The translations under genes were made by a program, and so were the position numbers. The notes under the pieces were generated by a model. The model did not search any database. It worked only from the letters and a program-made list of their open reading frames with translations, and was not told the DNA's origin. Positions 1-9,368 of a stretch of 64,000 bases of DNA are shown here, piece after piece (positions within the stretch are counted from its first letter, which is position 1; the number at the start of each line of letters is the position of its first letter). This stretch comes from Alphaproteobacteria bacterium (GTDB lineage Bacteria > Pseudomonadota > Alphaproteobacteria > Rhizobiales > BM303): NCBI GenBank assembly GCA_024275895.1, contig JAJRYE010000106.1:1-64000 (forward strand), written 5' to 3'.

Positions 1-1371
1 GATATCAGTCAGGCCGATTGGGGCCGCAGGGAGCTTGATATTGCCGAAACCGAAATGCCCGGCCTGATGGCGCTGCGCGAGCAATATGGCGAATCCAAAC
101 CTTTAAAGGGCGCCCGCATCGCCGGTTCGCTGCATATGACCATCCAGACCGCGGTGCTGATTGAAACCCTGACCGCGCTGGGCGCCGAAGTGCGCTGGGC
201 CTCGTGCAACATTTTCTCGACCCAAGACCACGCCGCCGCCGCGATCGCCGCTTCAGGCGTGCCGGTGTTCGCAGTCAAGGGCGAGACTCTGGAAGAGTAC
301 TGGGATTACGCCGACCGTCTGTTTGACTGGCATGATGGCGGCACCGCCAATCTGATCCTTGATGATGGCGGCGACGCCACCATGCTGGTGATTCTGGGCG
401 CCAGGGCGGAAACCGACCCGTCCGTGCTCGATCATCCCACCTGCGAGGAAGAAGAGGTTCTTTTCGCCCGGATCAGGAAATCACTGGCCAGGGAACCTGG
501 CCGCTATTCCAGAATCCGCGCCCAGCTTGGCGGGGTTTCCGAAGAGACCACCACCGGCGTTCATCGCCTGTACCAGATGCAGGAAAAAGGCGAACTGCCC
601 TTCCCGGCGATCAATGTGAATGACAGCGTCACCAAGTCAAAATTCGATAATCTCTATGGTTGCCGCGAGAGCCTTCCCGACGGCATCAAGCGCGCCACCG
701 ATGTCATGCTGGCCGGCAAGGTCGCCGTGGTTTGCGGTTACGGCGATGTCGGCAAGGGCTGCGCCGAGAGCCTGAAAGGTCAGGGCGCCCGGGTTCTGGT
801 AACCGAGATTGATCCCATCTGCGCCCTTCAGGCGGCGATGGAAGGCTATGAGGTTGTCACCATGGACGATGTGGCGGCAACGGGCGATATTTTCGTCACC
901 GCCACCGGCAACAAGGACGTGATCACGGTTGAGCATATGCGGGCCATGCGTGACCGGGCGATTGTGTGCAATATCGGTCATTTTGATTCGGAAATTCAGG
1001 TTGCGGGTCTGAAAAACTACAAATGGTACAATGTCAAACCGCAGGTGGACGAGATCGAGTTTCCCCATGGCCGCCGCATTATTCTGCTGGCCGAGGGCCG
1101 TCTTGTCAATCTGGGCTGCGCCACGGGCCATCCCAGCTTTGTCATGAGCGCTTCGTTCACCAATCAGGTGCTGGCGCAGATTGAGTTGTGGGGCAATAGC
1201 GACAATTACAAGAACGAGGTATATGTTCTGCCCAAGCATCTTGACGAGCAGGTGGCCCGGCTTCATCTGGACCGTCTGGGCGTCAGGATGACGAAGCTCA
1301 GCGACGAGCAGGCCGAGTATATCAATGTGCCGGTTGAGGGGCCCTACAAGCCGGATCATTACCGCTATTGA
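1..1371 (+). CDS. ahcY: Adenosylhomocysteinase (SAH hydrolase), 5' end cut by window edge
   Basis: Hydrolyses S-adenosylhomocysteine to adenosine and homocysteine in the cytoplasm, keeping the methyl cycle running. The reading frame is open from base 1 (it begins [21 protein letters not shown]), so the gene starts upstream; compared with the family only a handful of N-terminal residues are missing. An ATG at 55 is internal, inside the conserved [13 protein letters not shown] segment. Visible family marks are [15 protein letters not shown], the substrate-domain motif [19 protein letters not shown], the NAD-binding glycine motif [13 protein letters not shown] and the C-terminal KPDHYRY. It ends in TGA. 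A short inverted repeat (CGGCTA/TAGCCG) follows at about 1380-1400 without a T-run, so it is at best a weak terminator. The next gene, divL, starts about 110 bases on in the same direction. Confidence 0.97.
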   Translation, partial: DISQADWGRRELDIAETEMPGLMALREQYGESKPLKGARIAGSLHMTIQTAVLIETLTALGAEVRWASCNIFSTQDHAAAAIAASGVPVFAVKGETLEEYWDYADRLFDWHDGGTANLILDDGGDATMLVILGARAETDPSVLDHPTCEEEEVLFARIRKSLAREPGRYSRIRAQLGGVSEETTTGVHRLYQMQEKGELPFPAINVNDSVTKSKFDNLYGCRESLPDGIKRATDVMLAGKVAVVCGYGDVGKGCAESLKGQGARVLVTEIDPICALQAAMEGYEVVTMDDVAATGDIFVTATGNKDVITVEHMRAMRDRAIVCNIGHFDSEIQVAGLKNYKWYNVKPQVDEIEFPHGRRIILLAEGRLVNLGCATGHPSFVMSASFTNQVLAQIELWGNSDNYKNEVYVLPKHLDEQVARLHLDRLGVRMTKLSDEQAEYINVPVEGPYKPDHYRY

Positions 1372-1480
1372 TTTTTTTCCGGCTAATTTTGTGCTAGCCG
1401 ATTCACAAGAGAGAATCTCTGCCCTATAGTGCAATTCAGGCGGGTAAATCAGTTGAGTCTGTTTTGACCATTGGGGCGGC

Positions 1481-4015
1481 ATGGCGCTAGCAGGGACATT
1501 TTCATGGCTGAGGCGGGGGCTTTTGCTCCCCGCCTCGATTTGTCTTCCCGCCGCCGCCCTGGCCCGGACGGCGCAAGCTCCCGCCGGGCCGGATATTGCG
1601 GCGCCCGGTTCATCTCTTCTGGATATGGTTTCGCCGCTTTTTCGGCGGGGCGGTTCCGGATCGCTTGAAATGCTCCTGCTAGGCATTTCCATTACGGCAA
1701 TTTTCGCGGCGCTGATCGCCATACTCCTTTTGATCCGTATCCGCTCGCAAGCCCGTAAAAAACGCCGGGCTCAGGAAGCGCACATCGCCGCGCTGGAGGA
1801 AAAGCTCGCCGAGACGGAGTTTTTCGCCAATGCCTCCTCGGCCATCCACGTCATCTGGGAGGGGCGCGAGGATGCAGCGCCGCGTCTTTCCGGCGCGTTG
1901 CCCGGTTGTGACGGCGTTCCGGCCGGCAAATCGGAAGTCCTGGATTATGAATCCTGGCTGCACCCGGAAAGCGCCGACAAGCTTGCCACGGCGCTGAACG
2001 CGCTCAAGGATTGGGGCACGCCTTTTAATCTGTTCCTGCAAACCCGGGCCGGGGCTTCGCTGGAAGCTGACGGCCGCGCCACCGGCGACAGGGTTGCCCT
2101 GCGGCTGCGGGATCTGGCCGGCAAGATGCAGGAACTGGCCGATCTGTCAAAGGCATGCAGCGCTTATGAAAATGATGCGCATTCGCTGCGCGGGCTTCTG
2201 GATACGGCCTCCGAACCGGCCTGGCTGCGCAACAAGGACGGAGATCTGATCTGGGTCAACCGGGCTTTTGCCGCAGCGGTTGAAGCCAAAACGCCCGAAG
2301 ATGCCGTGGACGGGGCGATAGAGCTTTTCGGCGCCGCCGACCGGAGGCGGACGGCTGACGATATCCGTGAGAACGGAAAAAGCCGCCGCGTGTTCCATGC
2401 CATTGTCAGGGGTGAGCGGCGCACCATGGAAGTGACCAGCGCCAGGGCGGCTTGCGGCAGCGCCGGACTGGCGATGGATATCACGCGTCTTGATGAACTT
2501 CGCGATGAGATCAAGCGCCATATTCAGGCCAATGAGCGCACTCTGGACCAGCTTGAATCCGCCGTCGCCATTTTCGGCTCTGACCAGAAACTGCAATATT
2601 TCAATGCCGCCTGCCTGAAACTATGGGGGCTTGAAGAGGCATGGCTGCGCTCATCGCCAGGCAACAATGAAGTTCTCGACAGATTGCGCCTTGCGGGCAA
2701 TCTGCCTGATGAAGTTGATTATCATGCCTGGAAAAAGAAGCAGCTGGAGGCCTTTGCCTCGGTTGAGCCGCGCGAAAACTGGTGGTATCTGCCCGACGGG
2801 CGCACCTTGCGGGTGGTCAGCGAACCGCATGCCTTTGGCGGCGTCACCTGGCTGTTTGAGGATGTGACCGAAAAGCACAAGCTGGAGAGCCGTTACAAGA
2901 CCCTCGTTTCCGTGCAGCGCGAGACCCTTGATCATCTGCGTGAAGGCATCGCCCTGTTTGGCTCGCACGGGCGCTTGCAACTTTTCAATCCAGCCCTTGC
3001 CGATATGTGGCAGCTTGAAGACGAGCGTCTCAATACCCTGCCCCATATTGATCAGGTCATGCAATGGTGCCTGCCGCTCTATGACCAGATGGCTCTGTGG
3101 GGGGATATAAAGGCCGGGATCACGACGGTTGATGATGAAAGAACGACCCGGACCTGGCGTATTTCGCGCAATGACGGGCGGGTGCTGGATATCTTTCTGG
3201 TTCCTCTTCCCGCCGGTTCCACCCTGCTGGCTTTTGTTGATGAAACCGCCTCCGCCAGGGCCGAGGATGCGCTGCGCCAGCGGGCCGAGGCTCTGGAGGC
3301 CGCCGACAAGATCAAATCCGCTTTTGTCTCCCATGTCTCCTATCAGTTGCGCGAGCCGCTCACCAGTATCATCGGTTTCAACCAGATGCTGGCCTCCGAA
3401 ACCTTTGGCGAGATGAACGAGAAGCAGCGCGAATATGTTGATAACATTGACAAGGCCAGCGCCACTTTGAAAAATGTTGTTAACGACATTCTCGATCTGG
3501 CCACCATTGACGCCGGCGTCATGCAACTTGAACTGACCAAAATCAATATTGCCGATGCGCTTCAAGAAGCCGGACAATTGGTCAAGGAGCGCCTGATCCG
3601 GGCCGAATTGCAGCTTGAAATCGATATATTCGACACCAGCAGCACGATCATCGCCGATGGGCGGCGTCTGAAGCAGATCCTTTTCAATCTGCTCTCCAAT
3701 GCCATTTCTTTCAGCCCCAGGGGCTCCAAAATCGAGATGAGCGCCAAACGTGACGGTGAATTCATCTCCATTCAGGTGCGCGATCAGGGCTGTGGCATTG
3801 ATCCGGGACTGGAAGACAAGGTTTTTGACCGTTTTGAGGTCGATGGCAAGAATGCCGACCATCGCGGCGCCGGGCTGGGGCTTGCCATTGTCAAAGGGTT
3901 TGTGGAACTGCATGACGGCAGCGCGACTTTAAGCTCGCGCTCGGGCGCCGGAACCATCGTCACCTGCCGCTTTCCGCTCAACGGGCCGGCGGCCAAGAAC
4001 GAGGTCGTGGGGTGA
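1481..4015 (+). CDS. divL: DivL-like PAS-domain kinase homologue with Tyr in the H-box
   Basis: Membrane-anchored multi-PAS protein with a histidine-kinase core, 844 residues. A signal-like hydrophobic stretch (about 10-28) and a transmembrane helix (about 63-86) are followed by a coiled region, PAS-like domains (about 235-335, 350-465 and 480-590), a dimerisation/H-box region (about 610-680) and an HATPase domain. The N-box (LFNLLSNAISFSP, 734-746), G1 (DQGCGI, 768-773) and G2 (GAGLGLAIVKGF, 796-807) boxes are intact. The phosphoacceptor position of the H-box reads VSYQLREPL, with Tyr621 (codon 3341-3343) in place of the usual histidine. That substitution is the mark of Caulobacter DivL, which controls CckA and CtrA activity in the cell cycle. 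The order ahcY-divL-tsaE is also alphaproteobacterial. The last bases overlap the next start by 4 (GTGA). The DivL assignment rests on the tyrosine, architecture and context. Confidence 0.8.
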   Translation: MALAGTFSWLRRGLLLPASICLPAAALARTAQAPAGPDIAAPGSSLLDMVSPLFRRGGSGSLEMLLLGISITAIFAALIAILLLIRIRSQARKKRRAQEAHIAALEEKLAETEFFANASSAIHVIWEGREDAAPRLSGALPGCDGVPAGKSEVLDYESWLHPESADKLATALNALKDWGTPFNLFLQTRAGASLEADGRATGDRVALRLRDLAGKMQELADLSKACSAYENDAHSLRGLLDTASEPAWLRNKDGDLIWVNRAFAAAVEAKTPEDAVDGAIELFGAADRRRTADDIRENGKSRRVFHAIVRGERRTMEVTSARAACGSAGLAMDITRLDELRDEIKRHIQANERTLDQLESAVAIFGSDQKLQYFNAACLKLWGLEEAWLRSSPGNNEVLDRLRLAGNLPDEVDYHAWKKKQLEAFASVEPRENWWYLPDGRTLRVVSEPHAFGGVTWLFEDVTEKHKLESRYKTLVSVQRETLDHLREGIALFGSHGRLQLFNPALADMWQLEDERLNTLPHIDQVMQWCLPLYDQMALWGDIKAGITTVDDERTTRTWRISRNDGRVLDIFLVPLPAGSTLLAFVDETASARAEDALRQRAEALEAADKIKSAFVSHVSYQLREPLTSIIGFNQMLASETFGEMNEKQREYVDNIDKASATLKNVVNDILDLATIDAGVMQLELTKINIADALQEAGQLVKERLIRAELQLEIDIFDTSSTIIADGRRLKQILFNLLSNAISFSPRGSKIEMSAKRDGEFISIQVRDQGCGIDPGLEDKVFDRFEVDGKNADHRGAGLGLAIVKGFVELHDGSATLSSRSGAGTIVTCRFPLNGPAAKNEVVG

Positions 4016-6249
4016 GCCGGAGACAGATCTGGCAATTTGACCTTGAATCCGAAGCCGGTACAATCGCGCTGGGCGCTGAACTTGCGATGGACCTTCGCAT
4101 TGGCGATTGCCTGATCCTCAAGGGCGATCTTGGAACCGGCAAAACCACTCTGGCCCGCGCCATTATCCGCGCCCTGGGCCGCCCTGACGAGGAGGTCCCG
4201 AGCCCCAGCTTCACCCTTGTGCAAAGCTATGAGGATTTGCGCATCCCGGTCTGGCATTTTGATCTTTACCGCCTCAATACCGCGCGGGAAATCTTTGAAC
4301 TGGGCTTTGAGGAAGCCGAAGAGACAGGGGCAAGCCTGATTGAATGGCCGCAAATCATGGCGGCGTATCTGCCCCCTGATTATCTGGAAATCGAGCTTGA
4401 GGATGCAAAAAACAAACGCCGCGTCCGGCTCACCGGACATGGCGCATGGGCGCCGAGGCTGAAGCGCATCAGGGCTCTGAACGGTTTCCTCAGAGATGCC
4501 GGATGGCAAAATGCACGGCGAAGCTGGATGCAGGGCGATGCCTCCGGCCGCTCTTATGAAAAATTGCAAACAGGCGTCAAAACCGCCGTTTTGATGAATG
4601 CGCCGCCGCATGATGACGGCCCCCCCGTCAGGGATGGCAAAAGCTATGGTAAACTGGCGCATCTGGCGCGGGACATGACGCCGTTTTGCGCCATTGCCGC
4701 TTATCTGCGCAATATCGGGCTGAGCGCGCCGCAAATCCTGGCTGCGGATTTAAGCCAGGGCTTTCTCCTGCTGGAAGATCTGGGCGATGAGGTTTACGCC
4801 TCCAGGCTGGCGCAAGGCAAGGCCATGGACGCTCCTTATGAAATGGCGCTCAAAGCGTTGTGCATCCTGCATGAGCGCCGCGTCCCGGAATATCTTCCCT
4901 TGAACGATGGCGGCAGTTACAGATTGCCCGAATATGACAATCAGGCGTTTGAAATTGAAGCGGAGTTGCTACTTGACTGGTACTGGCCCCATGTCAATAC
5001 CCGCCCTCTCGCCGCTCATATACGCCAAGATTATCTGAACTGCTGGCGCGCTTCTCTTGCAAAATTGAGCACTAAAAAAACCCTTGTTCTTCGCGATTAT
5101 CACTCACCCAATCTGATCTGGCTGGAGGCGCGCGCCGGCGCAGCGCGGGCGGGGATAATTGATTTTCAGGACGCCGTTACCGGTCCGCCCGCCTATGATC
5201 TGGTATCGCTGCTTCAGGATGCCAGAGTGGACGTGCCGCGCGCAAGAGAGGCGGCCCTGCGGCAAGCCTATATAAAGAACGCTAATCTTGAAGGGGAGGC
5301 GCAAGATGCGTTCTGGCGCGATTACGCCCTGATGGGAGCACAAAGGGCGGCTAAAATCCTCGGCATTTTCGTGCGCCTCGCCAGACGCGACGGCAAGACG
5401 GAATATCTTAAACATCTGCCGCGGGTCGAGGCCTGTCTTGCGCGCAATCTTGCCCATGAAGCGCTGGCGCCGGTGGAGCGCTGGTTTAAGATCAATATGC
5501 CCATGCTCATATCCCGTCCCCAAACCGTTTGCGGGCCGATTGATACGGCCATGATCCTGGCGGCGGGGCTTGGAACGCGCATGGGGCATCTGAGCGCAAA
5601 GCGCCCCAAACCGCTTGTCGAGGTCAATGGTATTGCTCTCATAGACCATGTTCTGGCCCGTCTTCGTGACGCCCATATCAGCCATATTGTCGTTAATCTG
5701 CATTACCGCGCCGATCAGCTCCGGCGCCATCTGGAGCGCAAGAACATGCCGCATCTGCAATTTTCCGACGAGCGCGGCGCATTGCTCGATACCGGCGGCG
5801 GGGTGAAGAAGGCGCTGTCGCAACTGGGCGCAGGAGCGTTTTTCATCCTCAATACCGATTCCATATGGCGTGAAGGCGAAGAAACAAATCTTGAACGCCT
5901 GCGCCGGATGTGGTCAGATCAGGCTATGGATTTTCTGCTTCTTCTGGCTCCTGCACACGGTTCTTTGGGTTATGACGGTCCGGGCGATTTTCATCTGCGG
6001 GCGGATGGACGCATTCAGAGGCGCGCAAAAGGAGAAACCGCAAAATATGCCCATACCGGAATTTGCATTGCCCATCCGCGCGCCTTTGCCGATTGTCCTG
6101 AAGGCGCCTTTTCGCTCAATTTGCTCTGGGACAGGGCTTCAGGCGCGGGGCGGCTTTATGGTCTGGCGCTGGAAGGCGAGTGGATGCATGTGGGAACGCC
6201 GCAATCCGTGGCGGCGGCGGAAAAAAAATTGCAGGAGCCCGGAGCGTGA
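4012..6249 (+). CDS. TsaE-AmgK-MurU three-domain fusion
   Basis: One open frame of 745 residues carries three enzymes. Residues 1-150 are TsaE, the ATPase of the tRNA t6A37 threonylcarbamoyl complex, with P-loop GDLGTGKTT (38-46) and the HFDLYRL motif (82-88). Residues about 165-490 are an aminoglycoside-phosphotransferase-fold kinase of the AmgK type (anomeric MurNAc/GlcNAc kinase) with LRDYHSPNL (360-368) and IIDFQDA (382-388). Residues about 508-745 are a sugar-1-phosphate nucleotidyltransferase of the MurU type, with LAAGLGTRM (516-524), RPKPLVEV (531-538) and a metal-binding NTD (614-616). AmgK and MurU convert recycled MurNAc to UDP-MurNAc, bypassing MurA. A TsaE-phosphotransferase fusion is known in alphaproteobacteria; continuation into MurU through a short linker, with no stop, is less usual. 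The GTG start overlaps divL by 4 bases, and the end overlaps addB by 4. Confidence 0.9.
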   Translation: MSRRQIWQFDLESEAGTIALGAELAMDLRIGDCLILKGDLGTGKTTLARAIIRALGRPDEEVPSPSFTLVQSYEDLRIPVWHFDLYRLNTAREIFELGFEEAEETGASLIEWPQIMAAYLPPDYLEIELEDAKNKRRVRLTGHGAWAPRLKRIRALNGFLRDAGWQNARRSWMQGDASGRSYEKLQTGVKTAVLMNAPPHDDGPPVRDGKSYGKLAHLARDMTPFCAIAAYLRNIGLSAPQILAADLSQGFLLLEDLGDEVYASRLAQGKAMDAPYEMALKALCILHERRVPEYLPLNDGGSYRLPEYDNQAFEIEAELLLDWYWPHVNTRPLAAHIRQDYLNCWRASLAKLSTKKTLVLRDYHSPNLIWLEARAGAARAGIIDFQDAVTGPPAYDLVSLLQDARVDVPRAREAALRQAYIKNANLEGEAQDAFWRDYALMGAQRAAKILGIFVRLARRDGKTEYLKHLPRVEACLARNLAHEALAPVERWFKINMPMLISRPQTVCGPIDTAMILAAGLGTRMGHLSAKRPKPLVEVNGIALIDHVLARLRDAHISHIVVNLHYRADQLRRHLERKNMPHLQFSDERGALLDTGGGVKKALSQLGAGAFFILNTDSIWREGEETNLERLRRMWSDQAMDFLLLLAPAHGSLGYDGPGDFHLRADGRIQRRAKGETAKYAHTGICIAHPRAFADCPEGAFSLNLLWDRASGAGRLYGLALEGEWMHVGTPQSVAAAEKKLQEPGA

Positions 6250-9200
6250 GCGCCGCGGCACCTCCGCATCTGTTCAATATCGCGCCGGATTTGCCGTTTC
6301 TGGATATTCTGGCCCGGAAGGTTCTTGCCGGCGGCTTTCCTGATCCCGAGGCAGCGCCTCCAACGCCTGAAGCGCTGGTCAACTGGCGCATCTATGTGCC
6401 GACGCGGCGCGCGGCGGGCATGTTGAAGGAGGCGTTCCTGCGCCAGTCGGGCCGGCGCGCGCTCCTGCTGCCGGTTATTACCCCGCTTGGCGATCCGGAA
6501 GAAGACGAGCTTGTCATTACCGGCGATCAGCAAATGATCACGGATGATCTGGCGCCCGGTCTTCCCCCGGCGATCTCCGCCCTTGAGCGGCGTCTGGTTC
6601 TCACCCGTTTGATCCGGGCCATGGACGAAGCCATTGCGGGGGTTAATCTTGAGCTTGGGCGTGAGCATGACAATCCCCATAACCCCGCCCAGGCGGTTTC
6701 GCTCGCCGGTGATCTTGGCCGTCTGATGGACAGTGCCGAGATTGATCAGGCCGACTGGTCAAAGCTGGCGACGCTGGTGCCGGAACATTATGCCCGCAAC
6801 TGGCAATTGACGCTGGAGTTTTTAAAAATCGCCACCGGAAGCTGGCCGGAATTTCTGACCGAGCGCAATTTGCTCTCGCCCATGGCAAGACGCAATGCGC
6901 TGCTGCTGGCAAGAGCGGCGCATTTTGAGGCCAACCCCCCCGCCGCGCCGGTGATTGCCGCCGGCTCGACGGGGAGCACCCCGGCCACGGCCCGGCTTCT
7001 TGGCGCAATCGCCAGTCTGCCCCGGGGCGCGGTGGTGTTGCCCGGGCTTGACCCGTTTCTCGATGCGCAAGGCTGGGAGGGGCTGGGGCCGGATCACCCG
7101 CAATATGGCATGGCGCAATTGCTGACGCGGCTGGATGCGGATCGCAAGCAGGTTGCCGGGCTCAAATCCGTCTGCGGCCGCCCGGCGCGGACAGATGCGT
7201 TTCAGCGTCTGGCAAGCGAGATGATGCGTCCGGCGGCGCAAACCCATTTGTGGAAGTCTCTGGGCGAAAGGATCGACAAGGACGCGGTCGCCGCCTCGCT
7301 TGATGATCTGAGCCTGATAGAGGCGCCTGATGCAGGCTCCGAGGCGCGCTGCATCGCTCTGATTATGCGCCAGACCCTTGAGCACAAATCGCGCACCGCG
7401 GCTCTTGTTACGCCGGACCGCGCCCTGGCCCGCCGGGTCGCGGCGGAGCTTATGCGCTGGGGAGTGAGGGTTGAGGATTCATCCGGCCGTCCCCTGCGCA
7501 GCACCTTGCAGGGGCGGTTTTTGCTGCTGGTTGCCGAGGCCGTTATGGCAAAATTTGCGCCGCAGGCCCTGCTGGCCCTGCTCAAGCATCCTTTCTGCAC
7601 CCTTGGCATGGCGGCCCGCACCGCCCGGCGCGCCGTACTCTGCCTCGATCTTGCCCTGCGCGGCCCGGCCCCTGCGGATGGGCTGGCGGGCATTGCCGCG
7701 GCCTTGAAGCAGGTGCAAGACGGGGCTTTGAACTCCCGGCATGTTCACCGCACCCTGCGGAAACTGGATGCAGCGGACTGGGCTGCGGCGGCGCAACTTC
7801 TGGTCTCCCTGAAGAGGGCCGCATCAGTCTTTGCCCCATTGTTTGAAAGCAGGGCGCAAAACAGGCTGAAAACGCTGCTCCGGGCCCATATCGAAATGGC
7901 GCAGGCTCTCTCACAGCCGGAATCCCCCGGGACCGGTTCGCCGCTTTGGCAGGGTGAGGCGGGTGAGGCCGCGATGAATTTTCTTGCCATGCTGGATGAG
8001 GCGGCCGGAGACAGTGACCGGCTGGAGGCGTCCTATTACAGCGCTTTTATCGAGGCGCTGATGAATGATGTCACGGTGCGCCCGAAACAAAGCCATCATC
8101 CGCGCCTGTTTATATGGGGGGCGCTTGAGGCGCGCCTGCAACATGCCGATGTCACCATTCTCGGCAGCCTGAACGAGGGGGTGTGGCCATCGGCAACGCG
8201 CACCGACCCCTGGCTGTCGCGCCCCATGCGCGAGCATCTCGGGCTTGAGCCGCTGGAGCGGCGCATCGGCCTTTCCGCTCATGATTTTGCCCAGGCCTTG
8301 TGTTCCGGCAAGGTTTACCTCACCCGGGCGCAAAAAATCGACGGAACGCCGTCGGTGCCTTCAAGATGGCTGCTGCGGTTGCAAGCGCTGCTGAAGGGGC
8401 TTGGTATGGAAGAGCGCCTTGCCCCGTCGCCGCAAACCCCGTGGCTGGCCTGGTGCGAGGCGCTGGGCGATGCGCCGGAACACGCCCCCATATCGCGCCC
8501 CGCCCCCTGCCCGCCGGTGAAAATGCGCCCGCGCAGCATGAGCGTGACCGCTATTGAGCGCTGGATCCGGGATCCTTACGAGATTTACGCCAAATTCATC
8601 CTGAAACTTGCACCGCTGGACCCGTTGGAAATGCAACCCGATGCACGGTTAAAGGGTATTATCACCCATGATATCTTGCAGCAGTTTATCGAAAAAGAGC
8701 CCGCCGGCCCCCTAAGCGGCGCGGCGGCGCAAAGACTTCTGGCCATCGCCGCCGGGGAATTTGAAAAGCTTGCCGACTGGCCGGAGCTGCGCGCCTTCTG
8801 GCAGCGACGGTTTGAAGATATTGCTGAATGGTTTTTATCCGCAGAGCGCCTGAGCCGGGAAAGGACTACCGCAATTTACGCTGAAAAAAGCGCCCGTCTT
8901 GAGGTACCGGGGATCTCGCCGCCCTTTACCCTGAGCGCCCGCGCCGACAGGATTGATATCCTGAAGGACGCCAGCGCCGTGATTATCGATTATAAAACCG
9001 GCGCGCCGCCAACGGAAAAAATGGTCAGGGCGGGGCTGGCGCCGCAATTGCCCCTTGAAGCGGCGCTTCTGGAGGCGGGCGCTTTCGAGGCGGTCCCGCA
9101 AGCCTCCGCCAGCGCGCTTTTGTACATGAAGCTGAGCGGCGGCGAGCCGGCGGGAAAGCTGGTGAATGTTTCAAAACAGGTATCGGCCATGGATCTGGCC

Positions 9201-9368
9201 CGGAGCGCCATGGATGAGCTGGCGGGCGCCATTGCGCTTTATGACCGGCCCGAAACCCCCTATGTAGTGCGCCGCATGGCGCAGTTTGAAAACCGTTTCA
9301 GCGATTATGACCATCTGGCGCGCACAAAAGAATGGCGGCTGCTGGCGACGAACGGGCAACAGACATGA
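6246..9368 (+). CDS. addB: Double-strand break repair protein AddB (alphaproteobacterial type)
   Basis: Subunit of the AddAB helicase-nuclease that resects double-strand breaks for RecA-dependent recombination. About 1040 residues from a GTG at 6246 that overlaps the preceding TGA (GTGA); the open frame extends further upstream, but those residues lie inside the MurU region. The N-terminal part contains the family segments YVPTRRAAGMLKEAF and LLLPVITPLGDPEEDEL. The C-terminal RecB-type nuclease domain carries the PD-(D/E)XK core seen as AVIIDYKTG. I see no clear Walker A motif, as expected for alphaproteobacterial AddB, in which the helicase motifs are degenerate. It overlaps addA by 4 bases (ATGA), consistent with coupled translation of the two partners. 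Confidence 0.93.
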   Translation: MSAAAPPHLFNIAPDLPFLDILARKVLAGGFPDPEAAPPTPEALVNWRIYVPTRRAAGMLKEAFLRQSGRRALLLPVITPLGDPEEDELVITGDQQMITDDLAPGLPPAISALERRLVLTRLIRAMDEAIAGVNLELGREHDNPHNPAQAVSLAGDLGRLMDSAEIDQADWSKLATLVPEHYARNWQLTLEFLKIATGSWPEFLTERNLLSPMARRNALLLARAAHFEANPPAAPVIAAGSTGSTPATARLLGAIASLPRGAVVLPGLDPFLDAQGWEGLGPDHPQYGMAQLLTRLDADRKQVAGLKSVCGRPARTDAFQRLASEMMRPAAQTHLWKSLGERIDKDAVAASLDDLSLIEAPDAGSEARCIALIMRQTLEHKSRTAALVTPDRALARRVAAELMRWGVRVEDSSGRPLRSTLQGRFLLLVAEAVMAKFAPQALLALLKHPFCTLGMAARTARRAVLCLDLALRGPAPADGLAGIAAALKQVQDGALNSRHVHRTLRKLDAADWAAAAQLLVSLKRAASVFAPLFESRAQNRLKTLLRAHIEMAQALSQPESPGTGSPLWQGEAGEAAMNFLAMLDEAAGDSDRLEASYYSAFIEALMNDVTVRPKQSHHPRLFIWGALEARLQHADVTILGSLNEGVWPSATRTDPWLSRPMREHLGLEPLERRIGLSAHDFAQALCSGKVYLTRAQKIDGTPSVPSRWLLRLQALLKGLGMEERLAPSPQTPWLAWCEALGDAPEHAPISRPAPCPPVKMRPRSMSVTAIERWIRDPYEIYAKFILKLAPLDPLEMQPDARLKGIITHDILQQFIEKEPAGPLSGAAAQRLLAIAAGEFEKLADWPELRAFWQRRFEDIAEWFLSAERLSRERTTAIYAEKSARLEVPGISPPFTLSARADRIDILKDASAVIIDYKTGAPPTEKMVRAGLAPQLPLEAALLEAGAFEAVPQASASALLYMKLSGGEPAGKLVNVSKQVSAMDLARSAMDELAGAIALYDRPETPYVVRRMAQFENRFSDYDHLARTKEWRLLATNGQQT

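Noticed and set aside
1380..1400. Terminator after ahcY
   Set aside because: The stem is only six base pairs and no T-run follows on the plus strand.
5497..6249. MurU as a separate gene starting at the ATG at 5497
   Set aside because: The frame runs through from AmgK without a stop and there is no clear ribosome-binding site; fusion is the simpler reading.
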